Shown here one piece after another: positions 19,774-30,122 of a stretch of 64,000 nucleotides of DNA. How positions within the stretch are numbered: position 1 is the stretch's first letter; every line of letters starts with the position of its first letter. The position numbers and the translations under genes are program-made. The notes beneath the pieces were generated by a model that saw only the letters and a list, made by a program, of their open reading frames with translations, was not told the DNA's origin and ran no database searches. Source of the stretch: Psychrobacter sanguinis (lineage in GTDB: Bacteria; Pseudomonadota; Gammaproteobacteria; Pseudomonadales; Moraxellaceae); contig NZ_CP085990.1 of NCBI RefSeq assembly GCF_020736705.1, positions 1,550,001 through 1,614,000 of the forward strand. Reading direction: 5' to 3'.

Positions 19774-22752
19774 CTACGAAGCTTTCTCAAGCATAGGCTT
19801 TAAGAAATGACCGGTAAACGAAGCTTCGTTGTCTGCCACTTCCTCAGGCGTACCTTCAGCGATAATTAGACCACCATTTTTACCGCCTTCAGGGCCTAAA
19901 TCAATAATCCAGTCGGCAGTCTTAATCACATCTAAATTGTGTTCGATGACCACGATGGTATTGCCCTTATCACGTAAGGCGTGAAGGATATTAAGCAACT
20001 TATAAATATCATGGAAATGCAGACCAGTGGTTGGCTCATCCAAGATATATAAGGTCTGACCGGTATCACGTTTGGCAAGCTCACGAGCCAGCTTAACCCG
20101 TTGCGCCTCACCTCCTGATAAAGTAGGGGCAGACTGACCTAGACGGATATAGCTTAAGCCAACATCCATCAGCGCTTCAAGACGACGGTGAATCGGTGGA
20201 ATTGCTGAGAAGAATTCAGTCGCATCTTCCACAGTCATCTCTAATACTTCAGCGATGCTCTTGCCTTTGTAATGAATCTCCAGCGTCTCACGGTTATAGC
20301 GTTTGCCATGACAGCTGTCGCAAGGCACATACATATCTGGCAAGAAATGCATCTCAACCTTGATCAGACCATCACCCTGACAAGTCTCACAACGACCGCC
20401 TTTGACGTTAAAGCTGAATCGACCCGCTTTATAACCGCGCGCTTTGGCTTCTTGGGTCTGCGCGAACAAATCACGGATAGGGGTAAACACACCGGTATAA
20501 GTCGCAGGGTTTGAGCGTGGCGTACGGCCAATAGGGCTTTGGTCAATATCGACCATCTTATCTAGATACTCAAGACCACTAATGCTCTCATATTGATCAG
20601 GTACTAAGGTTGAAGCATTGTTCAACTGAGTAGCTGCTAGAGGCATAAGGGTACGGTTAATCAAGGTTGATTTACCCGAGCCTGATACCCCAGTAATACA
20701 GGTAAAGGTACCGATAGGAATGGTTAAGTCCACATCTTGTAAGTTATTACCATTGGCGCCTTTTAGCTCAATTTGCATCGGTACGATTTTTTTCGCTTTG
20801 GGCTTAGCATTCTTCGCCGCTTTGGCTGCTGCCGCCGCTTTGGCTTTACCCATTGGCATAATGCGCGCTCTTTCAGGCGGATTATTTAAATCAATGGTTT
20901 TGGCTTTATGACGGGTCTTAGGAATCTCAATTTTTCTTTTACCCGATAAATATTGACCTGTTAGCGATTCCTCAACATCCATAATTTCTTGCATAGTGCC
21001 TTCAGCAATAACATGACCGCCATGCACACCGGCACCAACCCCGATATCGATTACATGATCGGCCTGACGAATGGCATCTTCATCATGCTCAACGACTAAC
21101 ACTGTATTGCCTAGGTCACGCAAGCGAACAAGCGTCTGTAATAAGCGGTCATTATCGCGCTGATGCAGACCGATAGACGGCTCATCGAGCACATACATCA
21201 CGCCCATTAGGCCAGCACCAATTTGGCTGGCAAGACGAATGCGCTGTGCTTCACCTCCAGATAGGGTCTCCGCTGAACGGGCAAGGTTTAGATAGTCTAA
21301 GCCAACGCTGACTAAGAAATTTAAGCGTTCGTTGATTTCTTTAAAAATCTTGTCACTGACTTCACCTTTGGCACCGCCCATGTGTAAATCAGCATAGTAA
21401 TTGGCAGCATCGCCGATAGATAACTGGACGATGTCAGCAATACCACGGCCATCAACACGAACGTTACGCGCAATCTCATTTAGACGAGCACCATCACAGA
21501 CGTTACAGGTGGTATCGGCTAAGTATTTGGCTAGCTCATCACGTACAAAGTTACTTTGGGTCTTGGCATAACGGCGCTCAAGATAGGGAAGTACGCCTTC
21601 AAATGGCGTTGTTTTCTTAGTTTTACGGCCACGTTCATCGGTAAAGTTAAACTCGATTTTTTCTTTGCCAGAGCCATTTAAAATAATGTCACGGTGCTCT
21701 TTTGAAATCTCCTGCCAAGGCAAGTCCATGTCTATTTTGAAGTGATTGGCCACTGTAGACAATAGACCAAAGTAATAGGCATGACGCTTGTCCCAACCAT
21801 TGATAGCCCCTTGATTAAGCGACTTTTCAGGATTGGTGACTAATTTTTCAGCAGCAAAGTACTGGCGTTTACCCAGACCATCACAGGCAGGGCAGGCACC
21901 ATAAGGGTTGTTAAAACTGAATAAACGAGGCTCTAGCTCGGACACCGCACGATCACAGACGGGGCAAGAGTGCTTAGCTGAGAGAATTTGGTCATCGCTG
22001 TTTTGATTAGAGGCATCTGGATTAGGGTTACCATCCATATAATGCAAAATAGCCAAATCACCACCGAGACGTAGCGCCGTTTCTAAACTTTCAGCGACAC
22101 GGTTGCCTAAGTCATCGCGCACCTTGAAGCGGTCAACGACCACCTCGATGGTGTGTTTTTTATTCTTCTCAAGTGCAGGCAATTCGTCCATATCATAAAC
22201 GTTGCCATCAACACGCACGCGCACGAAACCTTGACCGACCAATTGCTCTAACAGAACAATATGCTCTCCCTTACGGTCACGGACGACTGGTGCCAAAATC
22301 ATTAGCTTGGTATCTTCTGGCAAGGCCATGATGTCATCGACCATTTCAGTGATGGTCTGTGCCACCATGGGTAGGTCATGCACAGGACAGTACGGCGTTC
22401 CCACACGAGCATATAGCAGACGTAGGTAGTCATAAATCTCAGTGATGGTACCAACCGTAGAGCGAGGGTTGTGGTTGGTCGATTTTTGCTCAATAGCGAT
22501 GGCAGGAGACAAGCCTTCAATGCTGTCTACTTCCGGTTTGTCCATCTGTGACAAAAACTGACGGGCATAAGCCGATAAACTTTCCACATAACGGCGTTGG
22601 CCTTCAGCATAAAGGGTATCAAAGGCAAGAGAGGACTTACCTGACCCTGACAAACCGGTGATAACCACAAATTTATCACGAGGAATATCAATATCGATAT
22701 TCTTTAAATTATGGGTGCGTGCGCCGCGAATCTTAATGTGTTCGTGTGCCAT
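19774..22752 (-). CDS. uvrA: Excinuclease ABC subunit A
   Basis: UvrA recognises DNA damage and loads UvrB in nucleotide excision repair. The 992-residue protein has two ABC ATPase modules with Walker A motifs [15 protein letters not shown] and [15 protein letters not shown]. Zinc sites are [14 protein letters not shown] followed by CPACDG, and CETCQGDG followed by [13 protein letters not shown] signatures [12 protein letters not shown] and [12 protein letters not shown] are present. It is about 50 residues longer than E. coli UvrA, mainly from an Ala/Lys-rich linker near residues 630-660 ([20 protein letters not shown]). No LexA-like box is visible upstream. It is divergent from the MFS gene. 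Confidence 0.97.
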   Translation of the reverse strand: MAHEHIKIRGARTHNLKNIDIDIPRDKFVVITGLSGSGKSSLAFDTLYAEGQRRYVESLSAYARQFLSQMDKPEVDSIEGLSPAIAIEQKSTNHNPRSTVGTITEIYDYLRLLYARVGTPYCPVHDLPMVAQTITEMVDDIMALPEDTKLMILAPVVRDRKGEHIVLLEQLVGQGFVRVRVDGNVYDMDELPALEKNKKHTIEVVVDRFKVRDDLGNRVAESLETALRLGGDLAILHYMDGNPNPDASNQNSDDQILSAKHSCPVCDRAVSELEPRLFSFNNPYGACPACDGLGKRQYFAAEKLVTNPEKSLNQGAINGWDKRHAYYFGLLSTVANHFKIDMDLPWQEISKEHRDIILNGSGKEKIEFNFTDERGRKTKKTTPFEGVLPYLERRYAKTQSNFVRDELAKYLADTTCNVCDGARLNEIARNVRVDGRGIADIVQLSIGDAANYYADLHMGGAKGEVSDKIFKEINERLNFLVSVGLDYLNLARSAETLSGGEAQRIRLASQIGAGLMGVMYVLDEPSIGLHQRDNDRLLQTLVRLRDLGNTVLVVEHDEDAIRQADHVIDIGVGAGVHGGHVIAEGTMQEIMDVEESLTGQYLSGKRKIEIPKTRHKAKTIDLNNPPERARIMPMGKAKAAAAAKAAKNAKPKAKKIVPMQIELKGANGNNLQDVDLTIPIGTFTCITGVSGSGKSTLINRTLMPLAATQLNNASTLVPDQYESISGLEYLDKMVDIDQSPIGRTPRSNPATYTGVFTPIRDLFAQTQEAKARGYKAGRFSFNVKGGRCETCQGDGLIKVEMHFLPDMYVPCDSCHGKRYNRETLEIHYKGKSIAEVLEMTVEDATEFFSAIPPIHRRLEALMDVGLSYIRLGQSAPTLSGGEAQRVKLARELAKRDTGQTLYILDEPTTGLHFHDIYKLLNILHALRDKGNTIVVIEHNLDVIKTADWIIDLGPEGGKNGGLIIAEGTPEEVADNEASFTGHFLKPMLEKAS

Positions 22753-23374
22753 ATAGAGCCTTTTGTTATTAAATTATTCAGTTATTAGGTCGATTAACTT
22801 TTAGATTTCACAAAACAGTTAAATAAAGGGTTAGCAAAAATTAGAGTACAGGGTTTGAGTCAATATAAAGAGATTTGGATAGAGAAATCTGGTGTCGTAA
22901 ATTATCAATAGTGATAACCGCTTACGGTACCCTGACACAACCTGCTTTGACATCAAGCATAGCTGAGTTTATTGCTAAGTTAAATTAGAGGTGAGTTTAA
23001 TATATGTATAAGTTAGTTAGACTATTAATGGGTGTGATTTGTCAATAATTCAAGGGCAAACACTGGTCTAAAAGGACAATCAAAACAAAGTAAAAGCGTT
23101 AAAAAAGAAGGTTTATAATAGGCAGCGTAGCATTGAATATGATGAGAAATGACACAATAAAATTTTAGCTGAAGGTTGCTGCCCATAGTGTCAGGTAATC
23201 CATTATAATGGCGCACTCATTAAGAAATGATTCGCTAGCTAATTAATGGAGTTCCCAAAGGGTCTTGATGCCTTAATGCCGCATATGGCGAAGGCGTCTT
23301 ACCTTGTTTGAGAGCAGCAAAAAGTGACTTAATTGATCAACATATAAAGTGGGTGTAGCCAATGTGGGAGCAAT
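22753..23374. other. Divergent intergenic region between uvrA and the MFS gene
   Basis: In 620 bp I find a 12-bp palindrome CCATTATAATGG around 23200-23211, which contains a perfect TATAAT. I also find a potential hairpin at 23267-23298 (GATGCCTT with AAGGCGTC plus an inner GCC/GGC). A 21-codon frame (23246-23311) overlaps the hairpin but lacks a ribosome site. The rest holds nothing I can name. Confidence 0.45.
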
Positions 23375-24739
23375 ATGAATAGCATCGAAAAGCGAGCCAT
23401 TGCCGGTATAGGTGGTATTTTTGCACTTCGTATGATCGGCCTATTTATGATAGTGCCGGTCTTTTCAGTTTATGGTAACGATTATGCCCATGCTACGCCG
23501 TTTTTAATTGGCCTAGCAGTGGGTATTTACGGTCTGGGCCAAGCCATATTTCAAATTCCTATGAGTATGGCTGCGGATAAATTTCCGCGCAAACCGATGA
23601 TATTTTTTGGACTGCTATTATTTGCCATCGGTGGAATAGTCGCAGCAACGGCCACCGATATTTACGGAGTTATTATTGGTCGGGCGCTAGCAGGCAGTGG
23701 TGCGGTATCAGGCGTAATGATGGCTTTATTGGCTGACGTAACCCGTGAGCAGCAACGCACTAAAGCAATGGCCGCCATGGGTCTGACCATCGCTACCTCA
23801 ATTATGCTGTCCTTTGCCATTGGGCCAATGATGGTATCAAGTCTCGGTATCTCTGGCTTGTTTTGGCTAACAGCAGTATTTGCGTTGTTGGCCATGCTAT
23901 TGCTATTGTTTGTGCCGACACCGATGAGAGTGCTAAGACACAATCTGGACAATCAATCGATAGGGGATCAGCTTAAAGAGGTGCTGCGTATCGGCGATTT
24001 AAACCGGTTGCATATTGGTATCTTTGCTCTACATTTGACCATGACCGCCATTTTTGTGATCGTGCCACAGCAGTTGGCAGACGTGCTAGATTTGACAGTG
24101 CGTCAGCAGGGTATGGTGTATTTGCCACTCTTGTTTATTGGTTTTGGTATTGCCATTCCGTTTATTATCATTGCTGAGAAAAAGCAAAAAATGCGTCAGG
24201 TGTTTTTAGCCGCATTAAGCCTGTTAGTAGCAGCGTTCGCCTGCTTGGCACTAGGCAGTGAGCTAAGCTATGTGTTGCTGTTTGGACTGGGTCTATATTT
24301 TATCGGCTTCAACTTACTTGAGGCGACCATTCCCTCTTGGATTTCCAAAAAAGCACCTGTGGCTAACAAAGCGACAGCGATGGGGATTAACTCTTCAAGT
24401 CAGTTTTTAGGGGCTTTCTTTGGTGGTGCTTTAGGCGGTATGTTATTAAGCCAAAGTGCCATGCTGTCTTGGGGGCTACTGGGTGGAGTAATGGCAATTG
24501 CACTGTTATTAATTTTCCCTATCTCTCAGCCACCTTACTTGACCAGTACCACATTGGCCATCCCCAAACAGACTGATATTTCTGCATGGTCGCAACAGGT
24601 TATGGCAGTAAATGGTGTGGATGAAGTGGTGGTTATGCCCAAAGATGGCGTGGCTTATTTAAAGCTTGATAAACAAAAACTTACCGATAATTCACGACAA
24701 TTACTGTCGCAACTGACCGAAACTAAGCTAGATATTTAA
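23375..24739 (+). CDS. YajR-like MFS transporter
   Basis: This 454-residue protein has 12 hydrophobic segments and the MFS loop motif (AADKFPRKPMIFFGLL) after the second. The last 70 residues are soluble (AWSQQVMAVNGVDEVVVMPKDGVAYLKLDK) and resemble the small ferredoxin-like YAM domain of E. coli YajR, which has the same total length. GGGAG precedes ATG 23375. Position between uvrA and ssb is a conserved arrangement in Moraxellaceae as I recall. The substrate is unknown; drug or metabolite efflux by proton antiport is the usual inference. Confidence 0.88.
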   Translation: MNSIEKRAIAGIGGIFALRMIGLFMIVPVFSVYGNDYAHATPFLIGLAVGIYGLGQAIFQIPMSMAADKFPRKPMIFFGLLLFAIGGIVAATATDIYGVIIGRALAGSGAVSGVMMALLADVTREQQRTKAMAAMGLTIATSIMLSFAIGPMMVSSLGISGLFWLTAVFALLAMLLLLFVPTPMRVLRHNLDNQSIGDQLKEVLRIGDLNRLHIGIFALHLTMTAIFVIVPQQLADVLDLTVRQQGMVYLPLLFIGFGIAIPFIIIAEKKQKMRQVFLAALSLLVAAFACLALGSELSYVLLFGLGLYFIGFNLLEATIPSWISKKAPVANKATAMGINSSSQFLGAFFGGALGGMLLSQSAMLSWGLLGGVMAIALLLIFPISQPPYLTSTTLAIPKQTDISAWSQQVMAVNGVDEVVVMPKDGVAYLKLDKQKLTDNSRQLLSQLTETKLDI

Positions 24740-24835
24740 TCAAAATTTCGGTACAGTGACGGCATGTGCTATAAAACTAGCAGTTGATAGCTTAAATTAA
24801 TTAATTATTAAACAAATCTATAAAAAGGAAGTACT

Positions 24836-25495
24836 ATGCGTGGTATCAATAAAGTAATTATCATAGGTAACTTAGGCGCAGATCCTGAGACTCGTCAGTT
24901 TAGTAATGGCGGCAGCGTGACCAATATTTCAGTGGCCACCTCTGAGCAGTGGACTGACAAGCAAACCGGTGAAAAGCGCGAAGCAACAGAATGGCATCGT
25001 ATTTCATTATTCAATCGCTTGGGTGAAATTGCGGCTCAGTATTTGCGTAAAGGCAGCAAAGTGTACATTGAAGGCAGCTTGCGTACCCGTAAATGGCAAG
25101 ACCAAAATGGTCAAGACCGTTACACTACCGAAATCCGTGCTGATCAGATGCAAATGTTGGATGGTGCAACCGGTGGTATGGGTCAAACGACGCCTACTGG
25201 TTTTGGCAGTCAGCCTCCACAAAATGGTAACTTCGGCGGTCAAGGCCAAGGTGGTGGCTACCCACAAGGCGGTAATCAAGGTGGCGGTCAGTCTTATGGC
25301 AATCAAGACGGCTACCCACAAGGTGGCAATAACTTTGGTAACCAAGCGCCAAGCAATAACCAAAATACTTTTGCTCCTAAAGCCCCAAGTGCGCCTGCAC
25401 CACAGCCACAGCAGACTCCTGCTTTTAATAACCAAACGACGACGCCTGCGGGTGGCATGACTGATACACCAAAAGACGATGATATCCCATTCTAA
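24836..25495 (+). CDS. ssb: Single-stranded DNA-binding protein
   Basis: This 219-residue SSB coats single-stranded DNA in replication and repair. Residues 1-110 are the OB fold ([20 protein letters not shown] and [18 protein letters not shown]). Residues about 115-205 are a Gly/Gln/Asn/Pro-rich linker. The last residues DDDIPF are the acidic tip that binds partner proteins. The linker contains a 21-bp DNA repeat encoding GYPQGGN at 25256-25276 and 25310-25330, a likely source of length variation. AAGGAAG precedes the ATG. Confidence 0.97.
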   Translation: MRGINKVIIIGNLGADPETRQFSNGGSVTNISVATSEQWTDKQTGEKREATEWHRISLFNRLGEIAAQYLRKGSKVYIEGSLRTRKWQDQNGQDRYTTEIRADQMQMLDGATGGMGQTTPTGFGSQPPQNGNFGGQGQGGGYPQGGNQGGGQSYGNQDGYPQGGNNFGNQAPSNNQNTFAPKAPSAPAPQPQQTPAFNNQTTTPAGGMTDTPKDDDIPF

Positions 25496-25564
25496 ATCTT
25501 ATATACCCGTTCTAAATCTCATATATAAGTAAATGTAGAATAATAAAATTTTATATTTCTAAAC

Positions 25565-25604
25565 ATATAGCCCATTGATATAACTGTCATTGGGCTATAT
25601 TTTT
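25565..25604 (+). terminator. Rho-independent terminator after ssb
   Basis: ATATAGCCCA (25565-25574) pairs perfectly with TGGGCTATAT (25591-25600), followed by a T run. It lies 70 bp past the ssb stop. Confidence 0.82.
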
Positions 25605-25645
25605 ATAATGTCTACTTACTTTTTACTTTCTAAATGGGAACGACA

Positions 25646-25876
25646 ATGAAATACTCCAAATTGATTAAGCTAAGTGCTATAGGTTTGGCTTTACTATTAA
25701 TTCCTAGACGTAGCAGTCGTCAATCAGAACAGTCGGTGCCCACTTCATCTGATTCAAATTTAAACTCTGATCCTATATCCAATGCTCCGCCGGACCAAGA
25801 GGCTAAGCAATCTGCACAATCTGAACAACCCACTCAACAAAGCTATACTAATATTGATTCCTCCGGTGATAAATAA
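25646..25876 (+). CDS. Small hypothetical protein with signal-like N-terminus
   Basis: Started at ATG 25646 (GGGA eight bases upstream) this is a 76-residue protein. It has a basic hydrophobic N-terminus (MKYSKLIKLSAIGLALLLIP), then an Arg pair and a Ser/Gln/Pro-rich polar remainder. It looks like a small exported or membrane-anchored protein, but there is no lipobox Cys and no clear AxA cleavage site. An upstream in-frame ATG at 25634 is less likely. It ends four bases before tatD and lies just after the ssb terminator, so it may be the first gene of a tatD-tcdA unit. I do not recognise it. Confidence 0.5.
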   Translation: MKYSKLIKLSAIGLALLLIPRRSSRQSEQSVPTSSDSNLNSDPISNAPPDQEAKQSAQSEQPTQQSYTNIDSSGDK

Positions 25877-25880
25877 CGCT

Positions 25881-26741
25881 ATGCCTTATCCGCTGATAGA
25901 CACCCATACTCATTTTGATGATTTTGTCTTTGATGAAGATAGGATTGATTTGGCCACGTCGGCTTATGATTCTGGTGTGCGTCATTTGCTATTGATAGGT
26001 TATTTGGCCAAATACTTTGACCGTATGCGGCAGACACAGCAGCAGCTAGAAAAAGCTGAAAGCGATCTTGCCCTGCCAAAAGTCTATCTTGCTTCAGGGC
26101 TTCATCCTGCCTATATCGCCCAACATACCGAGGCCGATTTAGCACAGTTGGCAAACTTTCTACAAAGTTATCCTCATGTGGCTATTGGAGAGATTGGACT
26201 TGATACCTTTACCGACGAATTAAAAACAGATAAGTCGGTGGCGAAACAGAAGCGGTTTTTTATAGCCCAATTAGACTTAGCGATTCAGCATCAGCTACCC
26301 GTATTGCTGCACATTCGTAAGGCTCATGCCGACTGTTTGGCGATACTCAAAAGCCATAACTACAATGCGCACAAGCTTGGCGGTATTGCCCACAGCTTCA
26401 GTGGTGGCGAGCAAGAAGCTAAGGCCTTTGTAAAACTCGGATTTAAACTCGGAGTAACCGGACAGATTACCAATACTAATGCCAAGAAACTACGCCGAGC
26501 CATTGCTGCTGCTGTTGAAACCTATGGAATAGAATGTTTGGTACTAGAGACAGATTGCCCCGATATGACGCCTGTCTGCTGTCAACAAGGAGACGAGCCC
26601 ACTCGAAATGTGCCAGGTAATTTGAACTTTGTGTTGCAAAGCTTGAGTGAACTACTGGGCGTCAGTGAGGAAGTCTTAGCCAAACAGCTGTGGCAAAATA
26701 GTTGTGACGCTTTAAGAGTAGATTGGGCATATCCTCTATAA
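25881..26741 (+). CDS. TatD family metal-dependent hydrolase
   Basis: This 286-residue TIM-barrel nuclease-like protein starts at ATG 25881 (MPYPLIDTHTHFDDF). Earlier in-frame codons would overlap the upstream gene. Metal ligands are visible in DTHTHFDD, AIGEIGLD, LHIRKAH, AHSFSGG and ETDCPDMTP. TatD proteins act as 3'-5' DNA exonucleases or tRNA/D-aminoacyl processing enzymes; which applies here is not clear. Its stop is 57 bp before tcdA on the same strand. Confidence 0.92.
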   Translation: MPYPLIDTHTHFDDFVFDEDRIDLATSAYDSGVRHLLLIGYLAKYFDRMRQTQQQLEKAESDLALPKVYLASGLHPAYIAQHTEADLAQLANFLQSYPHVAIGEIGLDTFTDELKTDKSVAKQKRFFIAQLDLAIQHQLPVLLHIRKAHADCLAILKSHNYNAHKLGGIAHSFSGGEQEAKAFVKLGFKLGVTGQITNTNAKKLRRAIAAAVETYGIECLVLETDCPDMTPVCCQQGDEPTRNVPGNLNFVLQSLSELLGVSEEVLAKQLWQNSCDALRVDWAYPL

Positions 26742-26797
26742 TAGGCGACCAGTTTCGTTTTTATTTCACTCATTATTTGACAAAAAGTAAGCGCTTT

Positions 26798-27604
26798 ATG
26801 ACCTCATCTCAAACTGTAGACAACGCTCAATATGACCGACGCTTTAAAGGCACTCAGACCTTATATGGCCAGCAAAGTTTTAGTAATTTTGAGAAGGCAC
26901 ATGTGATAGTGATAGGCGTGGGCGGTGTCGGTACTTGGGTCGCTGAAGGGCTGGCACGTACCGCCATTGGCAAAATGACTCTAATCGACATGGATGTGTT
27001 GGTCGCCTCTAACGTCAATCGTCAATTGCCTGCTCTCGACAGTAGCTTTGGTAAAAGTAAAATCGAGGAAATGGCAACGCGTGTCCGTCAAATTAACCCT
27101 AAGCTTGAACTGACGTTAGTAGATGATTTCTTGACCGCTGAAAATGTCGCTCAGTTGTTACCTAGCCGACAGCAAGCTAACCAAAGTAAGCAGCAAGGTG
27201 AGACTACCATCATACTCGACTGCACGGATGATATGTCAGCGAAGATCGCCATTGCGCTACACTGCCGATTTAATAAATTAAAATTGATTTGTGCGGGTGG
27301 GGCAGGCGGCAAGACCGATCCGCTGCAAATCACGGTTAGTGATTTAAAAGATACTTATCAAGACCCACTGCTAGCACGTCTGCGTAGTAAATTACGCAAT
27401 GAGCATGGCATTAATAAGCAGATGAAAGAAAAGTTTGGCATCAAGTGCGTTTATTCGACGCAGCCACCGATTGTCAATAAGTCAGCCGATGGCAGCGTCC
27501 AAACTGGCGGCTTGCACTGCGGTGGCTATGGCTCCGCAGTAGCAGTAACTTCAGTAGTCGGTATGGTGATGGTGAGCGAAACACTGGCACTGCTGAGTCA
27601 ATAA
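26798..27604 (+). CDS. tcdA: tRNA threonylcarbamoyladenosine dehydratase
   Basis: This 268-residue ThiF/E1-like enzyme uses ATP to cyclise t6A37 in tRNA to ct6A. The motif YDRRFKGTQTLYGQQSFSNF and the nucleotide site VIGVGGVGTWVAEGLART are typical, as are MTLIDMDVLVASNVNRQ and the C-terminal GSVQTGGLHCGGYGS. I chose ATG 26798; the open frame extends to 26723 but would overlap tatD and add an unrelated N-terminus. It converges on mnmC, with about 50 bp between the stops and no obvious terminator. Confidence 0.92.
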   Translation: MTSSQTVDNAQYDRRFKGTQTLYGQQSFSNFEKAHVIVIGVGGVGTWVAEGLARTAIGKMTLIDMDVLVASNVNRQLPALDSSFGKSKIEEMATRVRQINPKLELTLVDDFLTAENVAQLLPSRQQANQSKQQGETTIILDCTDDMSAKIAIALHCRFNKLKLICAGGAGGKTDPLQITVSDLKDTYQDPLLARLRSKLRNEHGINKQMKEKFGIKCVYSTQPPIVNKSADGSVQTGGLHCGGYGSAVAVTSVVGMVMVSETLALLSQ

Positions 27605-27655
27605 TAGGGCACCGTTTAGTTAATGCATCGCACATAAAAAATATATAGCAGTCAG

Positions 27656-29911
27656 CTACTTAGACAATGGTTTTTGCAGGCTGGCACGATGAGGAGATAG
27701 CCTGTCTAGTAGCACGCTTGGCAGCGGTGTATATTGCCCAGTCATCATGTCTGCTAACACTTCAGCGCAGATTGGGGCGAAGGCATAGCCTTTAGAGCCC
27801 ATGCCACTTAAAGTCCAAATCAGACCCTCGTCATCCACTTGACCGACCAAAGGATGATAGTCTGGGGTTTGAGCACGAATACCCACCCTTGCTTGCCAGC
27901 CTTCATCGTTTGCTTGATTACATTCATCCTCATTTCCAAGGGTAGAGTTTATAGATGTCGTCAATACGCCCTCTAGCTCTGGTATGGCAGTAATTAATTT
28001 ATGGCGATTGACCTGATGCTCAGAGGGACGAATCTCAGTGTTCATGTCATTACGAACGAAGCTGGCTCCCAACAGGAAAGTAGGGCGATCAACTGAGACT
28101 GGGTTTAACTGCTCATCATGTGAACAAGGGGTAAAGGCGGCACAATAGCCCCCGTATTTAAGCGGTACTTTGGGTAACGCCTCTAACTGGGCTTTAGTCG
28201 GTTGAAACCAAGACAGTTGACCTCGAATCCTACGAAACTCAAAAATTCTAGCGTCTAAACTTTGACTGTCGAAAGCAGCGGCTATAATCACTGCATCAAA
28301 TTCTTTAGGGTGATAATCGCCACTCACTGTTGACTTAAATTCTAATTGAACACATTGTCTTGAGGCGTTAGTCTTTGAACCTTCTATGCTGTCGTAAGGT
28401 TTAATCTGTTTTACCTGCGCTTGCTCAAAGCTAATATTGGGGTGAGTTAAAATCGTCTCGGCCAAGGCTTTTGGATTAACCAGTCCGGCCTGAGGTAAAT
28501 ACAGATTGTCAGCTAAGTTCTGTTGTTTAAGTCCAGTAATTGCGCAGGCTTGCTCATTCGACAAGGTCGTGGCCATTTGCGAAGGATATTCAGCAATCTG
28601 CGAAACGTCGACATTGGATTTTAATAGTAAATCTACGGTGCCAGTACCGGTGAATATAGAGCTGGGCGAGGCAGAGGATTGATCTGTGTCAGATGACGCC
28701 AGCTGTTGCAGATTTCGCTGATCAAGCTGTCGATATAGACGCTGGCTATATAGGTAGCCAATACTATGTAAATGCTCTGCCACATGCGCTATGGGCGTCA
28801 TCTTAGGGGCTAATAAGGCTCTAGGGTTGCCAGAAGCCCCTGCTAAAGGAGCAGTCTTATCTATTAAAGTGACTTTAAGCCCACGCTGCGCTAGAGACCA
28901 CGCCGACATCAGACCTGAAATACCTGCTCCAATAACCGCTACCTGCTTATAAGGCTTCGGATTAAGGGCTACATCGCTGCCGGTGATAGGCTGCTCGTTA
29001 TTAGGGTTAATAGGCTCAAAAATGTTAGGACGTTTAGAGGCCGTGAGCATTTCACGTTTACGGCCAAAGCCTTTGACTTTTTTGATGTCAAATCCCGCAC
29101 CCTCCAAGCCACGTTTTACCACCCCTGCACAGCTGAAGGTCGCTGCCGTTGATCCTGGCTTTGACAAACGCTGAACCTGCTCAAAAATTTGCTCCGCCCA
29201 TAGCGACTCATTGCAAGAAGGGGCAAAGCCGTCTAAATACCAAGCGTCTACTTGCGTCTGATGCGAAAGATAACTATAAGAACTGGCTAACTTCTGTAAG
29301 CTTTGAGTGGCATCCCCCAACCATAAGTCCAACGTAACATCATCCTCTAAATGCAGGCGATGGCAGCCCGATACCAAGGTGGGGTATAACGCCAATAGAC
29401 GAGTGATAAAAGGAATTAGACTGGGATCATTGTCCTGCCAGCTTTGTAAGCTACGTGTTAAGTCTTGCAGAGTTAACGGGTGTTTCTCGGTACTAATCAG
29501 GTGTAGGCGAGGGTGTTGATAGCCATTCTCTGTATCGCTGTGTTTTATAGAATTAGTAGAATATACTTGTTGCTTGGTCTGTTGCCACAGCTGCCAAGTG
29601 GCCAGAATATTAAGACCTGTCCCAAAACCAAGTTCGGCAATGGTAAAGCTATTTGAAGATACTGAGGGTATAACTGAAGAGGTACCAGAGTCGCCATTCT
29701 CAGTATCAAAGGAGGCTAGGTATTGCTCGAAAAGAGCCGTAAAGCGTTCGGGAAGATGGTTTTGCTGTAAAAAAACATAGCGAGACTCTGCCAGACCGTC
29801 TGCCAAAGAATAATAGACATCACCGAAAACCTCGGATACAGGCACTAAGTTGCCCAGCTCATCTTCACGCCATGATAATTTGGCAGGGTTGACCTTGTCT
29901 ATTTCACTCAC
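27656..29911 (-). CDS. mnmC: Bifunctional tRNA mnm5s2U34 synthesis protein MnmC
   Basis: This 751-residue protein has two enzymes. Residues about 1-290 are the SAM-dependent methyltransferase (AELGFGTGLNILATWQLW, then DAWYLDGFAPSCNESLW). From about residue 327 an FAD oxidoreductase begins (VAVIGAGISGLMSAWSLAQRG) that removes the carboxymethyl group first. Together they finish 5-methylaminomethyl-2-thiouridine at the wobble position. C-terminal GIRAQTPDYHPLVGQVDDEG and SGMGSKGYAFAP are family motifs. The start is GTG 29911 with a weak ribosome site. It is longer than E. coli MnmC by about 80 residues, from low-complexity inserts. Confidence 0.95.
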   Translation of the reverse strand: MSEIDKVNPAKLSWREDELGNLVPVSEVFGDVYYSLADGLAESRYVFLQQNHLPERFTALFEQYLASFDTENGDSGTSSVIPSVSSNSFTIAELGFGTGLNILATWQLWQQTKQQVYSTNSIKHSDTENGYQHPRLHLISTEKHPLTLQDLTRSLQSWQDNDPSLIPFITRLLALYPTLVSGCHRLHLEDDVTLDLWLGDATQSLQKLASSYSYLSHQTQVDAWYLDGFAPSCNESLWAEQIFEQVQRLSKPGSTAATFSCAGVVKRGLEGAGFDIKKVKGFGRKREMLTASKRPNIFEPINPNNEQPITGSDVALNPKPYKQVAVIGAGISGLMSAWSLAQRGLKVTLIDKTAPLAGASGNPRALLAPKMTPIAHVAEHLHSIGYLYSQRLYRQLDQRNLQQLASSDTDQSSASPSSIFTGTGTVDLLLKSNVDVSQIAEYPSQMATTLSNEQACAITGLKQQNLADNLYLPQAGLVNPKALAETILTHPNISFEQAQVKQIKPYDSIEGSKTNASRQCVQLEFKSTVSGDYHPKEFDAVIIAAAFDSQSLDARIFEFRRIRGQLSWFQPTKAQLEALPKVPLKYGGYCAAFTPCSHDEQLNPVSVDRPTFLLGASFVRNDMNTEIRPSEHQVNRHKLITAIPELEGVLTTSINSTLGNEDECNQANDEGWQARVGIRAQTPDYHPLVGQVDDEGLIWTLSGMGSKGYAFAPICAEVLADMMTGQYTPLPSVLLDRLSPHRASLQKPLSK

Positions 29912-30122
29912 CGCTTTACTCTCTTTTTTGATTGAGCCTTATGTAATTGCTATAGATATAATGGGCGTTAATAATAATAAGATGGAGGCAATTAGAACCC
30001 ATACAGCTGGCTTAACTTGATGCAGCTTTGCTATTGATAAAGCTTAAGCCCTTATTACTAGCAAGTATTTATCCGTCATTAACAGCAACTATCAGTGATC
30101 AGCAATAATTAGCAGCAACTAA

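Noticed and set aside
23025..23216. Reverse-strand 63-residue frame in the uvrA-MFS gap
   Set aside because: No ribosome site, no motif, and composition like the surrounding non-coding sequence.
24969..25460. Long overlapping frames on both strands within ssb
   Set aside because: They shadow the repetitive Gly/Gln-rich linker; the ssb frame has the OB fold and DDDIPF tip, and the others are Lys/Val-rich without motifs or ribosome sites.
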